A stretch of 64,000 nucleotides of DNA from Eucalyptus grandis. Its lineage: Eukaryota; Streptophyta; Magnoliopsida; Myrtales; Myrtaceae. Below, one piece after another: positions 22,255 through 33,869 of this stretch. The stretch covers positions 56,303,864 through 56,367,863 of the forward strand of contig NC_052614.1 of assembly GCF_016545825.1 (NCBI RefSeq), read 5' to 3'. A model generated the notes under the pieces. That model did no database searches. It was not told where the DNA came from and saw nothing but the letters and a program-made list of their open reading frames with translations. Every line of letters starts with the position of its first letter. Positions within the stretch are counted from its first letter, which is position 1. The position numbers and the translations under genes are program-made.

Positions 22255-22690
22255 GCGTGCAAATCGGTCAATCCGACGGGGGCGACGCGAGGAACAATTC
22301 TTCCCAAATCACGGCTTGGGTTCGAGGCCCGGAAACGCCCAAAGCGGGCCCCGGGCCGCTGGCAACCCACTTCGTGGGTTGCTGCTCTTGGCTGGCCGGA
22401 GCTAGCTCGGCGGCCAAAACAGCAAGGCGGGGTCGGCAAAGGATGAGGGGAACGCCGGGGAGGTCGGCGGGCGAACGGTGGCGGAGGCGGCGGACGGGGG
22501 CTGAATAGAGCGAGCGAAGGCCAAACGGGGCTGAACGGCGCACGGCGAGAACGGCGGGCGCGGGTGGGAGGCGGCGGAGCGCGCGGCGTGCGCGGGCGTG
22601 CGGTGCGGGCGGCGGGACGGCGGCGAGCGGTTTCGGCGAGCTGCGATCGTGCGGCTTCTTCTTCTCGCTCCTGGTTCGGTTCGTTCGAAG
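22255..22690. other. GC-rich block within the 3.1-kb element
   Basis: More than 400 bases are extremely G-rich on the plus strand ('cggcggagcgcgcggcgtgc'). Long open frames appear on both strands only because stop codons are rare in such composition. I do not call a gene. It ends in a purine (GA)n tract at 22,683-22,745. Confidence 0.6.
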
Positions 22691-22715
22691 AAGAAAGAAG
22701 AAGAAGAAGAGAGTG

Positions 22716-22749
<34 letters not shown>

Positions 22750-23339
22750 ATAAGTGTTTGAAAAGTCAAAGAATAAAAGCAAAGTGGGAGCCAGCGAAGC
22801 ATTTGGCCGGTGGGGGGTTTTCACGCATGAGAGAAAAGAAAAGAGAGAGAGAAGAGAGAAAAGAAGAGAGAGAAAAGGGAGAGAGAGAAAAAAGAAAGAA
22901 AAAGAATAATTCTATTCTAATTTTCTTTTCTCTTTCCATTTTTCTTTTAATTTATTCCGGTCTTCGATTTTTCCTCCGATAATTTCTTTCTTGAAATTTT
23001 GGGCTCGTTAATAATTTGACGAGCAATGAGACGTCCTAAAAATTGAATTGTGACACGCTCGAATATTCAATTCCCGAAACCAAATCAAATTCCATGTTTA
23101 AAATCGACCAGACGTGATTTAGTCAAATCCAACAAATTAGGTAGCTTTTTGGGATTTTACCGCGGATATATCCCTTAACGGCTTCACCCAATAGGTTAGT
23201 TAACTCGTGAGTGATCAGCTCAGAGAAAAAGGACCATAGGCGCGCTGACGATATGCACATTTCATTTTATCGAAACGAGGTCGAATTTTAGGATGTCACA
23301 CCCCTTCTACGATTAGCCGCGAAAGTTGTTGATCCCTAG

Positions 23340-23761
23340 TGATGGTTTTATTAGTGATGGGCTTAAGGCCCGTTCGCCCATGTTGGGCCTAAAAGCCCGG
23401 CCCACAGGAATAGGGCCCGTGGATTGAGGGACGTATAAAAGGGAGGAGAGAGAAGGGAGAACGCACCTTTTGGAAACAAAACGTACGTACGTCTTCTCCC
23501 GCGCGCTCTCTCTCTCCAAAAAGAACAGTAAGCACAAGGCATCGTTCTTCTTCCCTTCAAAGTGTCATTGGATTGAACAGGGCCAAATTCTCTTCCTCTT
23601 GTCGGCGTCGGTGTCTAATCTGTGGCTAATAAGGTACGCTCGAATCCGTGGTGTGCTTTAGGATCGGTGATACGTGATTTTTCTCGGGCTAGTCTTCCAC
23701 TTCGCTTTAGGGGTTCGATTTAGTGTCGAATCCGGTTTTCGGGGATCCGTTATCCCCAACA
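23340..23761 (+). repeat. Copia 5' LTR
   Basis: 422 bp, starting TGATGG and ending CCCAACA. It contains GGCCCA/GGGCC motifs, a TATA box (TATAAAA at 23,434-23,440), a 'cgtacgtacgt' palindrome and a (CT)n stretch downstream of the presumed start. By hand alignment it differs from the 3' LTR by about 15 substitutions (mostly transitions) and one single-base indel, or about 96% identity. Confidence 0.95.
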
Positions 23762-23762
23762 T

Positions 23763-23775
23763 TGGTATCGAGCCC
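23763..23775 (+). promoter_or_regulatory. Copia primer-binding site
   Basis: TGGTATCGAGCCC directly follows the 5' LTR. It matches the usual plant initiator-tRNA-Met primer site (TGGTATCAGAGC) with one base missing. Confidence 0.8.
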
Positions 23776-24191
23776 TAGTTCACGTTTTCCCGACTTGTTT
23801 AATGTTTTTGATTGATTTTTCACGAAAGTAATTCAGCCATACAGATCGGGGCGAGAAATCCTGACACCCGAGCGCTGTTCATCCTTTTTTCTGAGTTTCC
23901 GTAAGTCGGAATAAAATTATGAAGGCACAGGGTGAAAGGGCTCATCGAGACGAGTCCGGCGACATGTCATGCGCTGCCGGACGACGCCGGACACGCCCAC
24001 ACGTGCGGCTAGAAGCCGTTGCGCGTGGGCGCGACGCGCCCGGAAGCGTTGGGTCGCCCAACGCGTGCGACACACGCGCCGGTTGGCGAACCGCTCGTGC
24101 GCGCCGCCGGCCGGCGAACCGGCACGTGCGCGCCGCCGGCCGGCGAACCGGCACGCGCCGGTCGACGGATCGAAGCGTGCTGATGTCAACA

Positions 24192-24243
24192 TGACGTCAC
24201 CCAGCGATCGGTAACTGCTGGGATGACGTCATCGATGACGTCA
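24192..24243. promoter_or_regulatory. Three TGACGTCA palindromes in the copia leader
   Basis: Perfect 8-bp TGACGTCA sites start at 24,192, 24,224 and 24,236, so three lie within 52 bases. TGACG/TGACGTCA is the core bound by plant bZIP (TGA-type) factors. The sites lie between primer-binding site and gag, outside the LTR. Whether they act on transcription is inference. Confidence 0.6.
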
Positions 24244-24599
24244 GTGCCGACGACGGTTGGCCGGGCGGTCACCGGTCGGCAACCCGACCGGCGACCCGAC
24301 CCGACCCGAACCACGAACGCCTGGCACGTGCGCGGCACGTGCGGTCGGTTCGTCTGACCGTCCGACCGGTCCGACTCACCACCCGACAACCCAACCCGTT
24401 GACCGACCATTGACCGTTGACGACGACCGTTGACCGTTGACCCGAAAAAAAAAAAAAGAATTTGTTTCTTTTTCATTTATGCTTATGTGGGTTATATGTA
24501 ATCCATTATTTATTATGCATTTGTTGCATGAATTTTGAAAAATTATGTATTTTCCTTTATGTAAATTATGGATTATAAGTGATCCATTTTTAGTTCTGC

Positions 24600-24990
24600 A
24601 TTTGTTGCAGGAACTATGATGCATTATGCATGGATACCTGCAATCCCGAGAACGAACGAGGGAAATGCAAGACTTAAAAAGCTGATGTCAGATTTAGCTA
24701 ATTATCAGTGGCATGACGGTGATTTAGTATCACATGTGGTCAGGGTCAATCAGATGATACAAGAAATCATCTGGAATAGTTATCTTATGCCAGATTTTGA
24801 GAAGGTGTCGGCTTTGATGAACACTCTTCCACCTGAATGGTAAGCATTGTTAGGTCAGTTATGAGAGGTCAACGTGGTCCCAGATTATAGGAGTCTAGTG
24901 GAAGCTTTTGTAAAAGAGTACTATAGGATTGAGTTAACCAAAACTTCAACCCCTAAAATGAGCGCCACATGGCGCAGAGTGAATGCGCCT
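24600..24990 (+). pseudogene. Copia gag fragment
   Basis: The frame from 24,616 reads as the middle of a copia-type gag (UBN2 family), with 'MSDLANYQWHDGDLVSHV' and 'ALMNTLPPEW'. It ends at a stop at 24,841 where the family continues. Further gag-like sequence follows after more stops. There is no intact N-terminus: upstream lies the GC-rich leader. Confidence 0.6.
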
Positions 24991-25474
24991 TGGTGGCGAC
25001 ATGAAAGCTCTCCAAAATTTTTTCCATGATTGGCAAATGTGACTTCAGTTTTCTCAGATGTTTTGACTGATAGATTAGAAGGGACATTCCCTATCTATTT
25101 CTTAGATTAATTATGAGATGTTTTATGGGTGTAAATATCTCTTTCCATGTTGATATTTTTCTTTGTATATATTGCTTAGTGTAATGTATAGTTGTATTAT
25201 GTGAAAATATTATTATTCTATTGGATGTAAAATATTATTTGCTTTCTATTATTGTTGACTGTTATGGGTAGTTAATAGAAGTTTTTGTAACTTCATAGAA
25301 TTTATTTTACATAAGACAATCATATTAATAATAGTTTTGAGTTAGGATTTTTGGAGGATGATTGGAAACATAGTAACATTTTGATTCTGAAACCTTGTTT
25401 GAAATTATTTATTGATATGATGGGTCTGTGCAAAGTAGATGCATAAATGATAGGCATTAATTATTCGTGCATAT

Positions 25475-26043
25475 ATGTCTGATGTGTTCAGATCGATGTT
25501 TTTAGCAACTAAGAACATAATTGCTGATATGAACGGCAACAATTGTGAAATATTGAATATGAAGATTCAATATGTGCTGGAAAAGCAAGAAGCACTAGAA
25601 GCTCTTGACCATATTATGGAAAATCTTGAGGATGCTGTGCGCCATCTTGAGCTAGTAGAGGACCGCCTAACGGCATTTGAGCAGAAAATAGATATTTGCA
25701 ATGTTGGTTCTAGCTCAGAAAGGGCTTTGTGCTCTAAGCGCAAGCGTATTAATTCGTTCAATATGTGGGAATGCAAAGGATCAAGTCATTATTGTAAGAA
25801 ATCAAGAGTTAACCAACACAAGAGAGGAAAACGTCCTCAAGTGAAGAAAATGTCAAGGGTGAGGTATTACAATTGTGACAAGATAGGTCAATATGCTCGC
25901 AATTGTTGTGAGCTGAAAAAGGTAAACACCTCTTGTACATTTGAGAACTTTGCTTATGTGTCAAGTTCTGAATTATTGGCCGAATCCAATCGTTCATGGA
26001 CTGTAGATTCAAGAGCGACAGACCATGTAACGAAGGATAGATA
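25475..26043 (+). pseudogene. Copia gag C-terminus and protease start
   Basis: The 189-residue frame has a coiled-coil-like N-terminal half. At ~residues 130-143 it has a decayed zinc knuckle: the family CX2CX4HX4C lacks the first Cys (YYNCDKIGQYARNC) and His is replaced by Gln. At the end is the protease active-site region, where family DSGA is DSRA (W.VDSRATDHVT). The frame stops at once; the rest of the protease (GTKWIYVG..., YAPEIR) continues in another frame to ~26,230. It could not be active. Confidence 0.8.
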
Positions 26044-26360
26044 ATCCTTCGTGGAATTCTGACGATACCAACTGGAACTAAGTGGATCTATGTGGGATAT
26101 AACTCCAGAGATGAAGTTAAAGGGATTGGCACCTGCCAATTGAACATGCGTGGTGGACGCACCTTATTCCTACATGATGTTCCATATGCTCCAGAGATTC
26201 GTTGAAATTTAGTGTCTGTCTAGGTGTTGGTTAAACTTGTTTTTTATATGAACTTCCATAATAGAGGTGTAGATTTGTATTTGGATACAAACTACTATGG
26301 TTATGGTCACTTTCTAGATGGTTTTATTGTACTAAATGTTAACTGTGGTGATGTCAATAT

Positions 26361-27494
26361 TTGTTATTCCCTTGTTTCATGTCTTATACTTCATATGATA
26401 ATGATGTGATTATGTGGCATGCTAGACTTGGTCATATTGGCCAACGACATATGAATAGACTAGCCAAAGAGGGCTTGTTGGGTAATATTGAAAAAGTCGA
26501 TTTGCCCAAATGTGAGCATTGCCTAGTAGGGAAAACGACAAGGAAACCATTTGGAAAAGGTAAAAAAGCTGAATTTCCTCTGCATTTAATCCATTATGAT
26601 GTCTGTGGTTCAATGAATGTGAGAGGAAGGCAATGGGTTGTTTATTTCATCACTTTTATAGATATTGATACTCGATTCGGAAATGCCTATTTGATTTCTC
26701 ATAAATCTGAAGCAATAAGTTGTTTCAAAAGGTTTATGAACTTGGTAGAAAATCAATTAGACAAGAAAATAAAAGCATTGAGATCCGATCGAGATCGAGA
26801 AAATTTATCTGATGAGTTCAGAAAATTATGTGATGAAAAAGGAATAGAAATACAATTATCTATTCCATATACTCCTCAACAAAATGGTGTTGCAGAGAGA
26901 AGAAACAGAACCCCACTGGAAATGGTTAGGTCCATGATAGTGCATGCTAACTTACCTATTACTTTTTAGAGTGATGCGTTGTTAACTGCTGCCTATATAC
27001 TTAACCGGATGCCTTCCAAATCAGTTATTTCCACTCCATATAAGTTATGGACAGGTAGAAAATCGGACTTAAGTTTTCTTAAGCTATGGGGTTGTGCTGC
27101 CTATATTCATGAGTCATCTCACAAGTTTGGGAAATTGGGTCCCAAAAGAAATAAGAGTATTTTAATGAGATACTCTGAACACTTGAAATGGTATGTGTTT
27201 ATAGGTGAGCAGGAAAGTGGGAGTATAACTGAATTTGAATCACAGGATGTCACATTCTTAGTGGATGAATTTCTTAAGAATGGCGAAATATGGGTAGATT
27301 ACTCCATATTTGAAACCTTGGATCAAGATAATGATATTAGTAGAGTTCGTCTAAGTGGGAGTAATATGAAAAGTGATGAATTGAATTCAACCCATTCTCA
27401 ATTACAACCACATGATGAGATGACATCATCATTATCTAATCCTAGTGGGAGCATAATGGAGAATGATGTGCTAAATGTACAATCTCCCATATAG
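26361..27494 (+). pseudogene. Copia integrase, split by a nonsense codon
   Basis: The frame 26,361-26,969 has the GAG-pre-integrase zinc motif (HARLGHIG...H, CEHC) and the integrase core with both Asp (HYDVCG, RSDRDREN) and the Glu in NGVAERRNRT. A TAG at 26,967 stands where the family has Trp before SDALLTAAYILNR. The same frame resumes and runs to a stop at 27,492 through the C-terminal part (GCAAYIHESSHK). The catalytic residues survive, so decay is mainly by truncation. Confidence 0.9.
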
Positions 27495-28304
27495 CGAACA
27501 AGTCGCCAAAGTATTCCCCGTCGACGTTTTAACATTGAAGGGGAAATTTTTATGGTTGCTCCACAAGATGAGGATGAGCCAAGAAATATTAATGAGGCTC
27601 TATATTGCCCTAGTAAGGAAAAATGGATTCATGCAATGGAAGAAGAAATGGAGTCAATGAAATCAAACCAAGTCTGGGAACTGGTTGATCTGCCAAAAGG
27701 ACGCAAAGCTATTGGGAACAAGTGGGTTCTCAAAATAAAGCGAAAGACTGATGGCTTGATAGAAAGGCATAAGGGTCGCCTTGTGGCAAAGGGGTATAAT
27801 CAACAGGAATAAATTGATTATGAAGATCCATTTTCTCCTGTAGTGAGATTTACCTTGATTCACATTATTCTGGCAATAGTGGTTAGCATGGATCTTGAGT
27901 TACATCAAATGGATGTAAAGACTGATTTCCTCAATGGAGAATTAGAGGAAGAAATATATATGGAACAACCTGCTAGTTTCATAGTGAAAGGTCAAGAAGG
28001 AAAGGTATGTCGACTTTGGAGGTCGATATATGGCCCTAAGCAGTCGTCAAGACAATGGTATATACGTTTTCATAATGCCATAATGGCATATGATTTTACA
28101 ATCATAGATGAGGATCATTGTGTATATATCAAAAGATCCAAGGATCAATTTGTGATCATATCATTATATGTTGATGATATACTAATTGCTGGAAGTAATA
28201 TGGAGTTTGTTAATAATGTTAAGAGTTGGTTGTCTTCCAACTTTGAGATGAAGGACATGGGTAATGTTGCATACATTCTTGGAGTTAAGATTTCAAGATT
28301 GTAA
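27495..28304 (+). pseudogene. Copia reverse transcriptase, split
   Basis: The N-terminal part (27,552-27,812: NKWVLKIKRKTDG, RLVAKGYNQQE) ends at TAA at 27,810, and the same frame resumes at IDYEDPFSPVVRF. The polymerase part (to 28,304) has QMDVKTDFLNGELEEEIYM and the YVDD catalytic box (SLYVDDILIAG). It stops after GVKISRL, where the family continues with more polymerase and connection residues. Confidence 0.9.
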
Positions 28305-28338
28305 ACCCATAGACACTCTTATTGTATAAGGTGAAGGA

Positions 28339-29062
28339 TTGAGCCATAGACTGTATCCAATGACTCCACAAGAGAATGAACAAATGAAATATGTTCCTTA
28401 TGCTAGTGTTGTTGGAAGCTTTGTGTACGCTATGATGTGTACTAGAACTGACATATGTTTTGTAGTTGGAGTGGTGAGTAGTTACCAATCCAATTTAGGT
28501 CAAGCACATTGGAAAGCCGTTAAAAGAATACTGAGGTATCTAAAGGGATTGCTGATTATACGCTGAATTATTAAGGAAAGGATCTGCAACTCAAAGGCTA
28601 TTTTGATACTGATTGGGAAGGAGATTTAGATAAAGAAAATCTATCTCTAGGTTTGTTTTCTTACCGAATAATGGCACCATATGTTGGAGCAGTAAGAAAC
28701 AAACATGTATAGCCTTGTCCACGATAAAAGTTGAGTTCGTGGCATTATCAGCAGCAATATAAGAAGGTGTTTGGCTTAAGAGATTTTTTGGATCATTTAG
28801 GTGTTATTGGAAGTGCTGCAGATTCATTGTTGGTTAATTGTAATAGACAAGCAGCAAAAGTGTACATCAAAGATCCAAAATATCATGACAAGACCAAATA
28901 CATAGATACCAAGTATAATTTTGTCAATGATATGATTGCACGAAAAGATGTGAACTTAGAGTACATATTACGCATAGAATGGTAGCAGATCCTATAACAA
29001 AGCCAATACCTAGAGATGTGTTTCGTGGCCATATGAAATCTCTAGGATTGCGTAGAGGCTGA
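28339..29062 (+). pseudogene. Copia RNase H region, fragmented
   Basis: Family sequence is visible in several frames. 28,339-28,566 has YASVVGSFVYAMMCTRTDI and RILRYLKG; 28,567-28,730 is broken; 28,731-28,985 has IKDPKYHDKTKYIDTKYN. The C-terminal ADPITKPIPRDVF...GLRRG ends at TGA 29,060-29,062, the usual end of plant copia pol. Confidence 0.85.
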
Positions 29063-30151
29063 TGTACTAAATATTGTAATTTCCCTAAGTGTTCACAATT
29101 TGATGAATTTGTGTTTTCATCATTAATGCCTATGAATCTTTGTTTGATCTTTATGCATCTTAATACTCAGTGCATTACTTTAAGTTGAGAAAGTATGTCG
29201 GATAGATACAAGATTAGCCTACTCACATGGGTAATCGCCTCTATTTACTGTGTGATAAATAGAGATGAGACTGTTTTTAAGCTTATTATTTAGGTGATAA
29301 TCAAGAGCTCAAGCTTAAAATACGTATGTCGCCTTAACTGAGTGTTAAGATGAGGACATAATACTTACGATGTCCGAAAGTAAAATAACCCACATATTTT
29401 ACTTTATCTGTCTATGATGCCAGATGTGAGTTCTGATGAATTTTGTGAATGAGTAGATACGTGAACTCAAGTTAGACATTGGGTATGTCTGAACTATCAT
29501 CTGTACGGTATTGAAGGTGTAGGCATACGCTCCATGGGAAAGGAGTTAATACTATAATACGTATTTCATACTACGTATGCATGAGACGACCAATAAGAGT
29601 AGAAAAAGTTTGATCTCAACCTTTATGACGTGTGAGACTCTTGAGGAAAAGAGTTCCTCAATTTTTTAGTCCCCTCATGACTCTTACTTATTCTCAAGAT
29701 TTCTATTTAGTGTTTGCTATCTTAGGATGTTGCCAACGGTCATGAGTTTGATTCGATCTAATAGGACATTTCTAGAAAAGCAAGCTAAACTGAAATTGAG
29801 AGTTTGAAGGAAAGAGGAAGATCGATTTTGGAGAATCACATTGTAGTTTTGTATTCACTGGTTAACTAATTATGACTGTCTTTGGGATAATCATAATTGT
29901 GAATAAAAATATATATATATATATTATTGTTTGAAAAAGATTAAGAGAGATATAAATATGATCGATCGATCTAGGGAACTGCATACTAAATCTACTCAGA
30001 GTGTGACGCCCATTATGAGCTGCTATATATTCCTAACAGATGTATAGCAACGAGCTCTCAAAGTATGCTGGTCGCACGGATTATTCACCGATATGAATGT
30101 TGAAGAGAGGTAAAGAGAATCCTGTTCAGCCCATCATATGTGAGTGGGAGA
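29063..30151 (+). other. Copia 3' untranslated region with polypurine tract
   Basis: About 1.1 kb between the pol stop and the 3' LTR has no supported ORF. A (TA)n stretch lies at ~29,910-29,925. The purine-rich 'gagtgggaga' at 30,142-30,151 directly precedes the LTR and is the likely polypurine tract for plus-strand priming. Confidence 0.7.
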
Positions 30152-30572
30152 TGATGGTTTTATTAGTGATGGGCTTAAGGCCCGTCCGCCCATGTTGGGC
30201 CTAAAAGCCCGGCCCATAGGAATAGGGCCCGTGGATGGAGGGACGTATAAAAGGGAGGAGAGAGAAGGGAGAACGCACCTTTTGGAAACAAAACGTACGT
30301 ACGTCTTCTCCCGCGCGCTCTCTCTCTCCAAAAAGAATAGTAAGCACAAGGCATCGTTCTTCTTCCCTTCAAGGCGTCATCGGATCGAACATGGCCAAAT
30401 TCTCTTCCTCTTGTTGGCGTCGGTGCTAATCTGTGGCTAACAAGGTACGCTCGAATCCGTGGTGTGCTTTAGGATTGGTGATACGTGATTTTTCTCGAGC
30501 TAGTCTTCCGCTTCGCTTTAGGGGTTCGACTTAGTGTCGAATCCGGTTTTCGGGGATCCGTTATCCCCAACA
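30152..30572 (+). repeat. Copia 3' LTR
   Basis: 421 bp, TGATGG to CCCAACA, with a TATA box at 30,246-30,252. It is followed by the CCTAG target duplication. Confidence 0.95.
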
Positions 30573-31390
30573 CCTAGAGAACTCGTCCTCAGTCATCAAC
30601 GGATAAGCACTATCGAAGCAACACGCATAGGAGCATGCTAAAGAAACAACCATGACAGCCCCAATCAACGAGATAAGGTCTCGCCCAGGACAAACTCAGT
30701 AACTGAAGATCAAAATAATGTTACATGAGCTTCGGGTAAGGCAACAACAACGGCTATTCTTACGGAACCGTCTCGAGGACATTTTATCGAACACTTAATA
30801 TATGCAAACTGAGGGGCAATGAGCCAGGACGGCCGAGTCCGAGCTCGACAATAATCTAGATACCAGTCCCTTAAAACCGCAGCGCGCTCACAAATGAGGC
30901 CAGAACTCGCGCGAACAAGACAACGTCAGCCCGGTCCGACGAGCCCGAAACAGAGCACAAAATGGGGTACGAGCATTCGGATGAAGGAGCCCTACCCGGC
31001 TCGGCGGCGTCGGACGGTTGGCGAGCTCAGTAGATCGGGCTAGGCTCGTTCACCTCGCGCGTCTCCGAGCCGGGATCCTCGGGAAATCGACGCCCGAAAG
31101 AAAGGCGAACGAAACCAAACCAAAACCTACCTTGAGCTCGGCTCGGGGAGAGGGGTAACGTCGGCGGGTCGTCGGTCAGGTTTCGTGTGTGTTTGTCGAC
31201 AGAGAGCCCTCGCTCACTCTCAGTCTCTCACTCGGCTCTATCCGCTCACGGTCTTCCTCTCGCTCGGATCTCTCCTCCCTGCCTCCCCCACTTCCTTTTG
31301 CCTTTCTTCTTCTTATTCAAGGGCCAAAGTGGAAGACGGGTTCTCAGGAGCACGTTCTACACTCAGGATCCATTCAGAAAAATTTAGGCG

Positions 31391-32002
31391 TCGGCTGATT
31401 CATTTAGAAAGTCAACTGACTTTGTTTTTATTTTCTGTGTTTCTTAAGCAAAAATACTATTTGAATACATCGAGACATAAACGTTCATTAAATGTAGATA
31501 TTACAGACAATGTTAGGAATTTTCAGGTGCTACTTATTCGTTTGTTCCACTAGGCATACCTTTCACCTGTAGGTGTGTAGCTGAAACGTGTGGACTCGTT
31601 AGAACTAACAAAGACAACAAATAATTCCATAATACAAAAATAATACATCAGTTTCTAGTAGCATTTCGAAGTAAACTGGCCCTTCAAATACGAGACAATG
31701 CCATTGATATTTATTGGACCTTAGCAAATTTTATCAATAAAAGAAGAACAAAGTTTTTAAATGGAAGAGGTATGCATTCGTTTGATACCAAAATTTCCTC
31801 AAATTTTCTTCATTTTCACTTCTAAGCTTTGAAGGAATTGGGCTTCGTAATTGTGTTTTGCAGGTAGCACTTGGCTTTAAGATGGTTGCGAAAGCCAATT
31901 CCTTCTTATGAATTGAACATTAACATCCTTAACAAGAAGCATCATCCTGTTGGCATTGTAAATTTTTCTAAATCGTTGACCAAGTCATAAGCTCAAAAAG
32001 AA
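31391..32002. other. Intergenic, nothing recognised
   Basis: AT-rich sequence between the outer GC-rich repeat and the TAA microsatellite. No conserved frame or paired ends are seen. The GC-rich, CT-rich stretch just before it (31,190-31,330) gives open frames in three phases, which is a composition effect. Confidence 0.4.
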
Positions 32003-32126
<124 letters not shown>

Positions 32127-32382
32127 TGACAAGATTAATTCATTTATCAATGCCAATGAATGTAGTTTTGAGTGGGGTATATGATGTGGAGATAACAATT
32201 GATGCATTTTAGTCTACAAGCACACGGTTACTAGTAAAATTAAAGTTTTTTCTCCAAAAAATGAATGTATTTAAAAGTTATGTATGCGCTGAATTTTTTT
32301 CTAGCATCCTTTGGCTCATAGATTAGTGTTCTTAATGAGAAATTATCATTCATGAGAGTAGTATATATACTAAACTGAATTT

Positions 32383-32384
<2 letters not shown>

Positions 32385-32427
<43 letters not shown>
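32385..32427. repeat. (TA)n microsatellite
   Basis: About 21 TA dinucleotides without interruption. Confidence 0.95.
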
Positions 32428-32429
<2 letters not shown>

Positions 32430-33865
32430 GATGAGTTCCCTGTGAATCTTGCTCCACTAGATTTAATAGCTCGATTGAACTTAGTGAACATATTGGCTAC
32501 TCAAAATGCTTGCTCATTGCTATGTTGCTTTTATTTATCATCCTTGGAATTCAATTATTTATCCATCACATGATATTTGTACTCATTTGTGAAATTTGCG
32601 GTTCATCTTTATCATTACACACACAGTGGAACTTTCTTGCACACTCCAACTTTTTCCAAACCTAATGAATATATGTTGTCTGTTCCTCCATTATTTGTGT
32701 ACCTCCTCCACTTTTTTGTGGGACCATAGACTATAATTGGCAAATAACTTGGGAAATTAGAGCGCTTGAGGATATAACTCAACTAATATCAAACTATTAA
32801 ATGATTCAATCCATCAAATCGATACTTTAAAAGCTCAATTGTTTAGTGACAACACTATTAAGAACTACCTCAACATTTACTCCTAATAGACATGTATGAA
32901 TTATATGTTTGTGTCGGCATAACTGCACATCACTAGTCTAGGAGAGATCCAACCCCAAAACACATGAAAGACCAGGCATGTCATTTGCGTTGCATTGTTT
33001 GACCTTGACTTGTTCACGCTCACATCCACAACCATTTAAATGTCCTATAAACAAGATTTTTATTTTTCATTTAAGAAGTTTTTTTTTTTTTTTTTTTTTA
33101 CCAATGTTTGCAATTGGAATGTTGCAAAAATCGATAGTAATTTTGATTTATCTTTTCGATACCTATAAAAAGTCTTAAAATATAAGTTTCATTCTTCATT
33201 TTCATTTCGATATTCTACTATATTCTTTTTATATTTTAATTTAACTTAAGCCATTAAGTCACTAACATGTTACGAGGTAGTTAAAAGTAACTTACACAAC
33301 TATCTAATTATATGGACAGATGGTGAAAATTAACTAAGTGACACTTTTTATCAACCAAATGCAATATGGTATTATTCAAATCGTGGTTATAAGCCTAATT
33401 GAAGCTGTAGGATTTAAATCAATTTATGGCAAATCTAACAAAATGGCGATTGCATTAACAAACCACAACTTCTTCTCTAGTTTTAGCTCGACCATAAAGT
33501 GATTAAACTTCCACTAAAAGTTTTTTTTCAAGATGGATTGGTTGAATGTGTGTTTATAAGATGTGCCAACTTTTGAGACCAAAATATAACGTAGAAAATA
33601 TTACTTCAACCTAAATGGCAGGAAACTAAAGTATGTGAAAGGTAAAGTGCGTAAAAATCGAAAGAAAAGTTCTGAATCAAAGGAAATCAAAATAAAATAT
33701 GAGCGATGACCACTAAAATTAAAATGAAAGTGCAAGCACAGAAAAAAAAATCACTAAGAAACTTCACCGAAATTGAAATATCCTCAAATTTACAAGCACA
33801 TGATGCTAAATTGCAAACATTGAAATGAAAGCTACACTGTCATTTCTCAATGCACATGAAGAATA
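32428..33865. other. AT-rich intergenic sequence
   Basis: No supported genes, RNA genes or element ends. It contains a T run at 33,079-33,098. Short frames are unsupported. Confidence 0.45.
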
Positions 33866-33869
33866 ACAG

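Larger units (their letters stand above)
20172..23300. mobile_element. 3.1-kb TG...CA element, probable solo LTR
   Basis: It starts TGTCACGCCCC and ends GGATGTCACA. It is flanked by a perfect 5-bp target duplication, CCCCT, at 20,167-20,171 and 23,301-23,305. TG...CA ends with a 5-bp duplication are the hallmarks of an LTR-class insertion. No gag-pol, primer-binding site or internal LTR copy is visible, so a large solo LTR is the simplest reading. It contains two tandem-repeat arrays (21.04-21.36 and 21.54-21.99 kb), a strongly GC-rich block (22,255-22,680) and a (GA)n tract (22,715-22,745). Confidence 0.55.
23340..30572 (+). mobile_element. Ty1/copia LTR retrotransposon, complete but decayed
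   Basis: The element is 7,233 bp. The two LTRs are nearly identical and the flanking 5-bp target duplication, CCTAG, is perfect (23,335-23,339 and 30,573-30,577). A tRNA-Met-type primer-binding site follows the 5' LTR and a purine tract precedes the 3' LTR. The order of coding relics is gag, protease, integrase, reverse transcriptase, RNase H, which defines Ty1/copia. Every domain carries stops or frameshifts, so the copy is not autonomous. A GC-rich 5' leader (23,900-24,440) contrasts with the AT-rich coding part. Confidence 0.95.
19684..31390. mobile_element. Outer GC-rich repeat split by two nested insertions
   Basis: The segments 19,684-20,171, 23,301-23,339 and 30,573-31,390 share a GC-rich style ('ggtcgggtctccgcatctgg', 'gctcggctcggggagagg') unlike the AT-rich surroundings. 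They become contiguous once the two inserted elements and their target duplications are removed. The pre-insertion junctions reconstruct as ...gccacccccttctacg... and ...gatccctagagaactcg.... I cannot identify the family of this outer repeat. No LTR pair was found, so its outer limits are estimates. Confidence 0.4.

Noticed and set aside
22245..22802. 185-residue reverse-strand frame (Pro/Arg/Ser-rich)
   Set aside because: The region is extremely GC-rich and long frames exist on both strands in several phases. The protein is low-complexity and lies within a repeat element.
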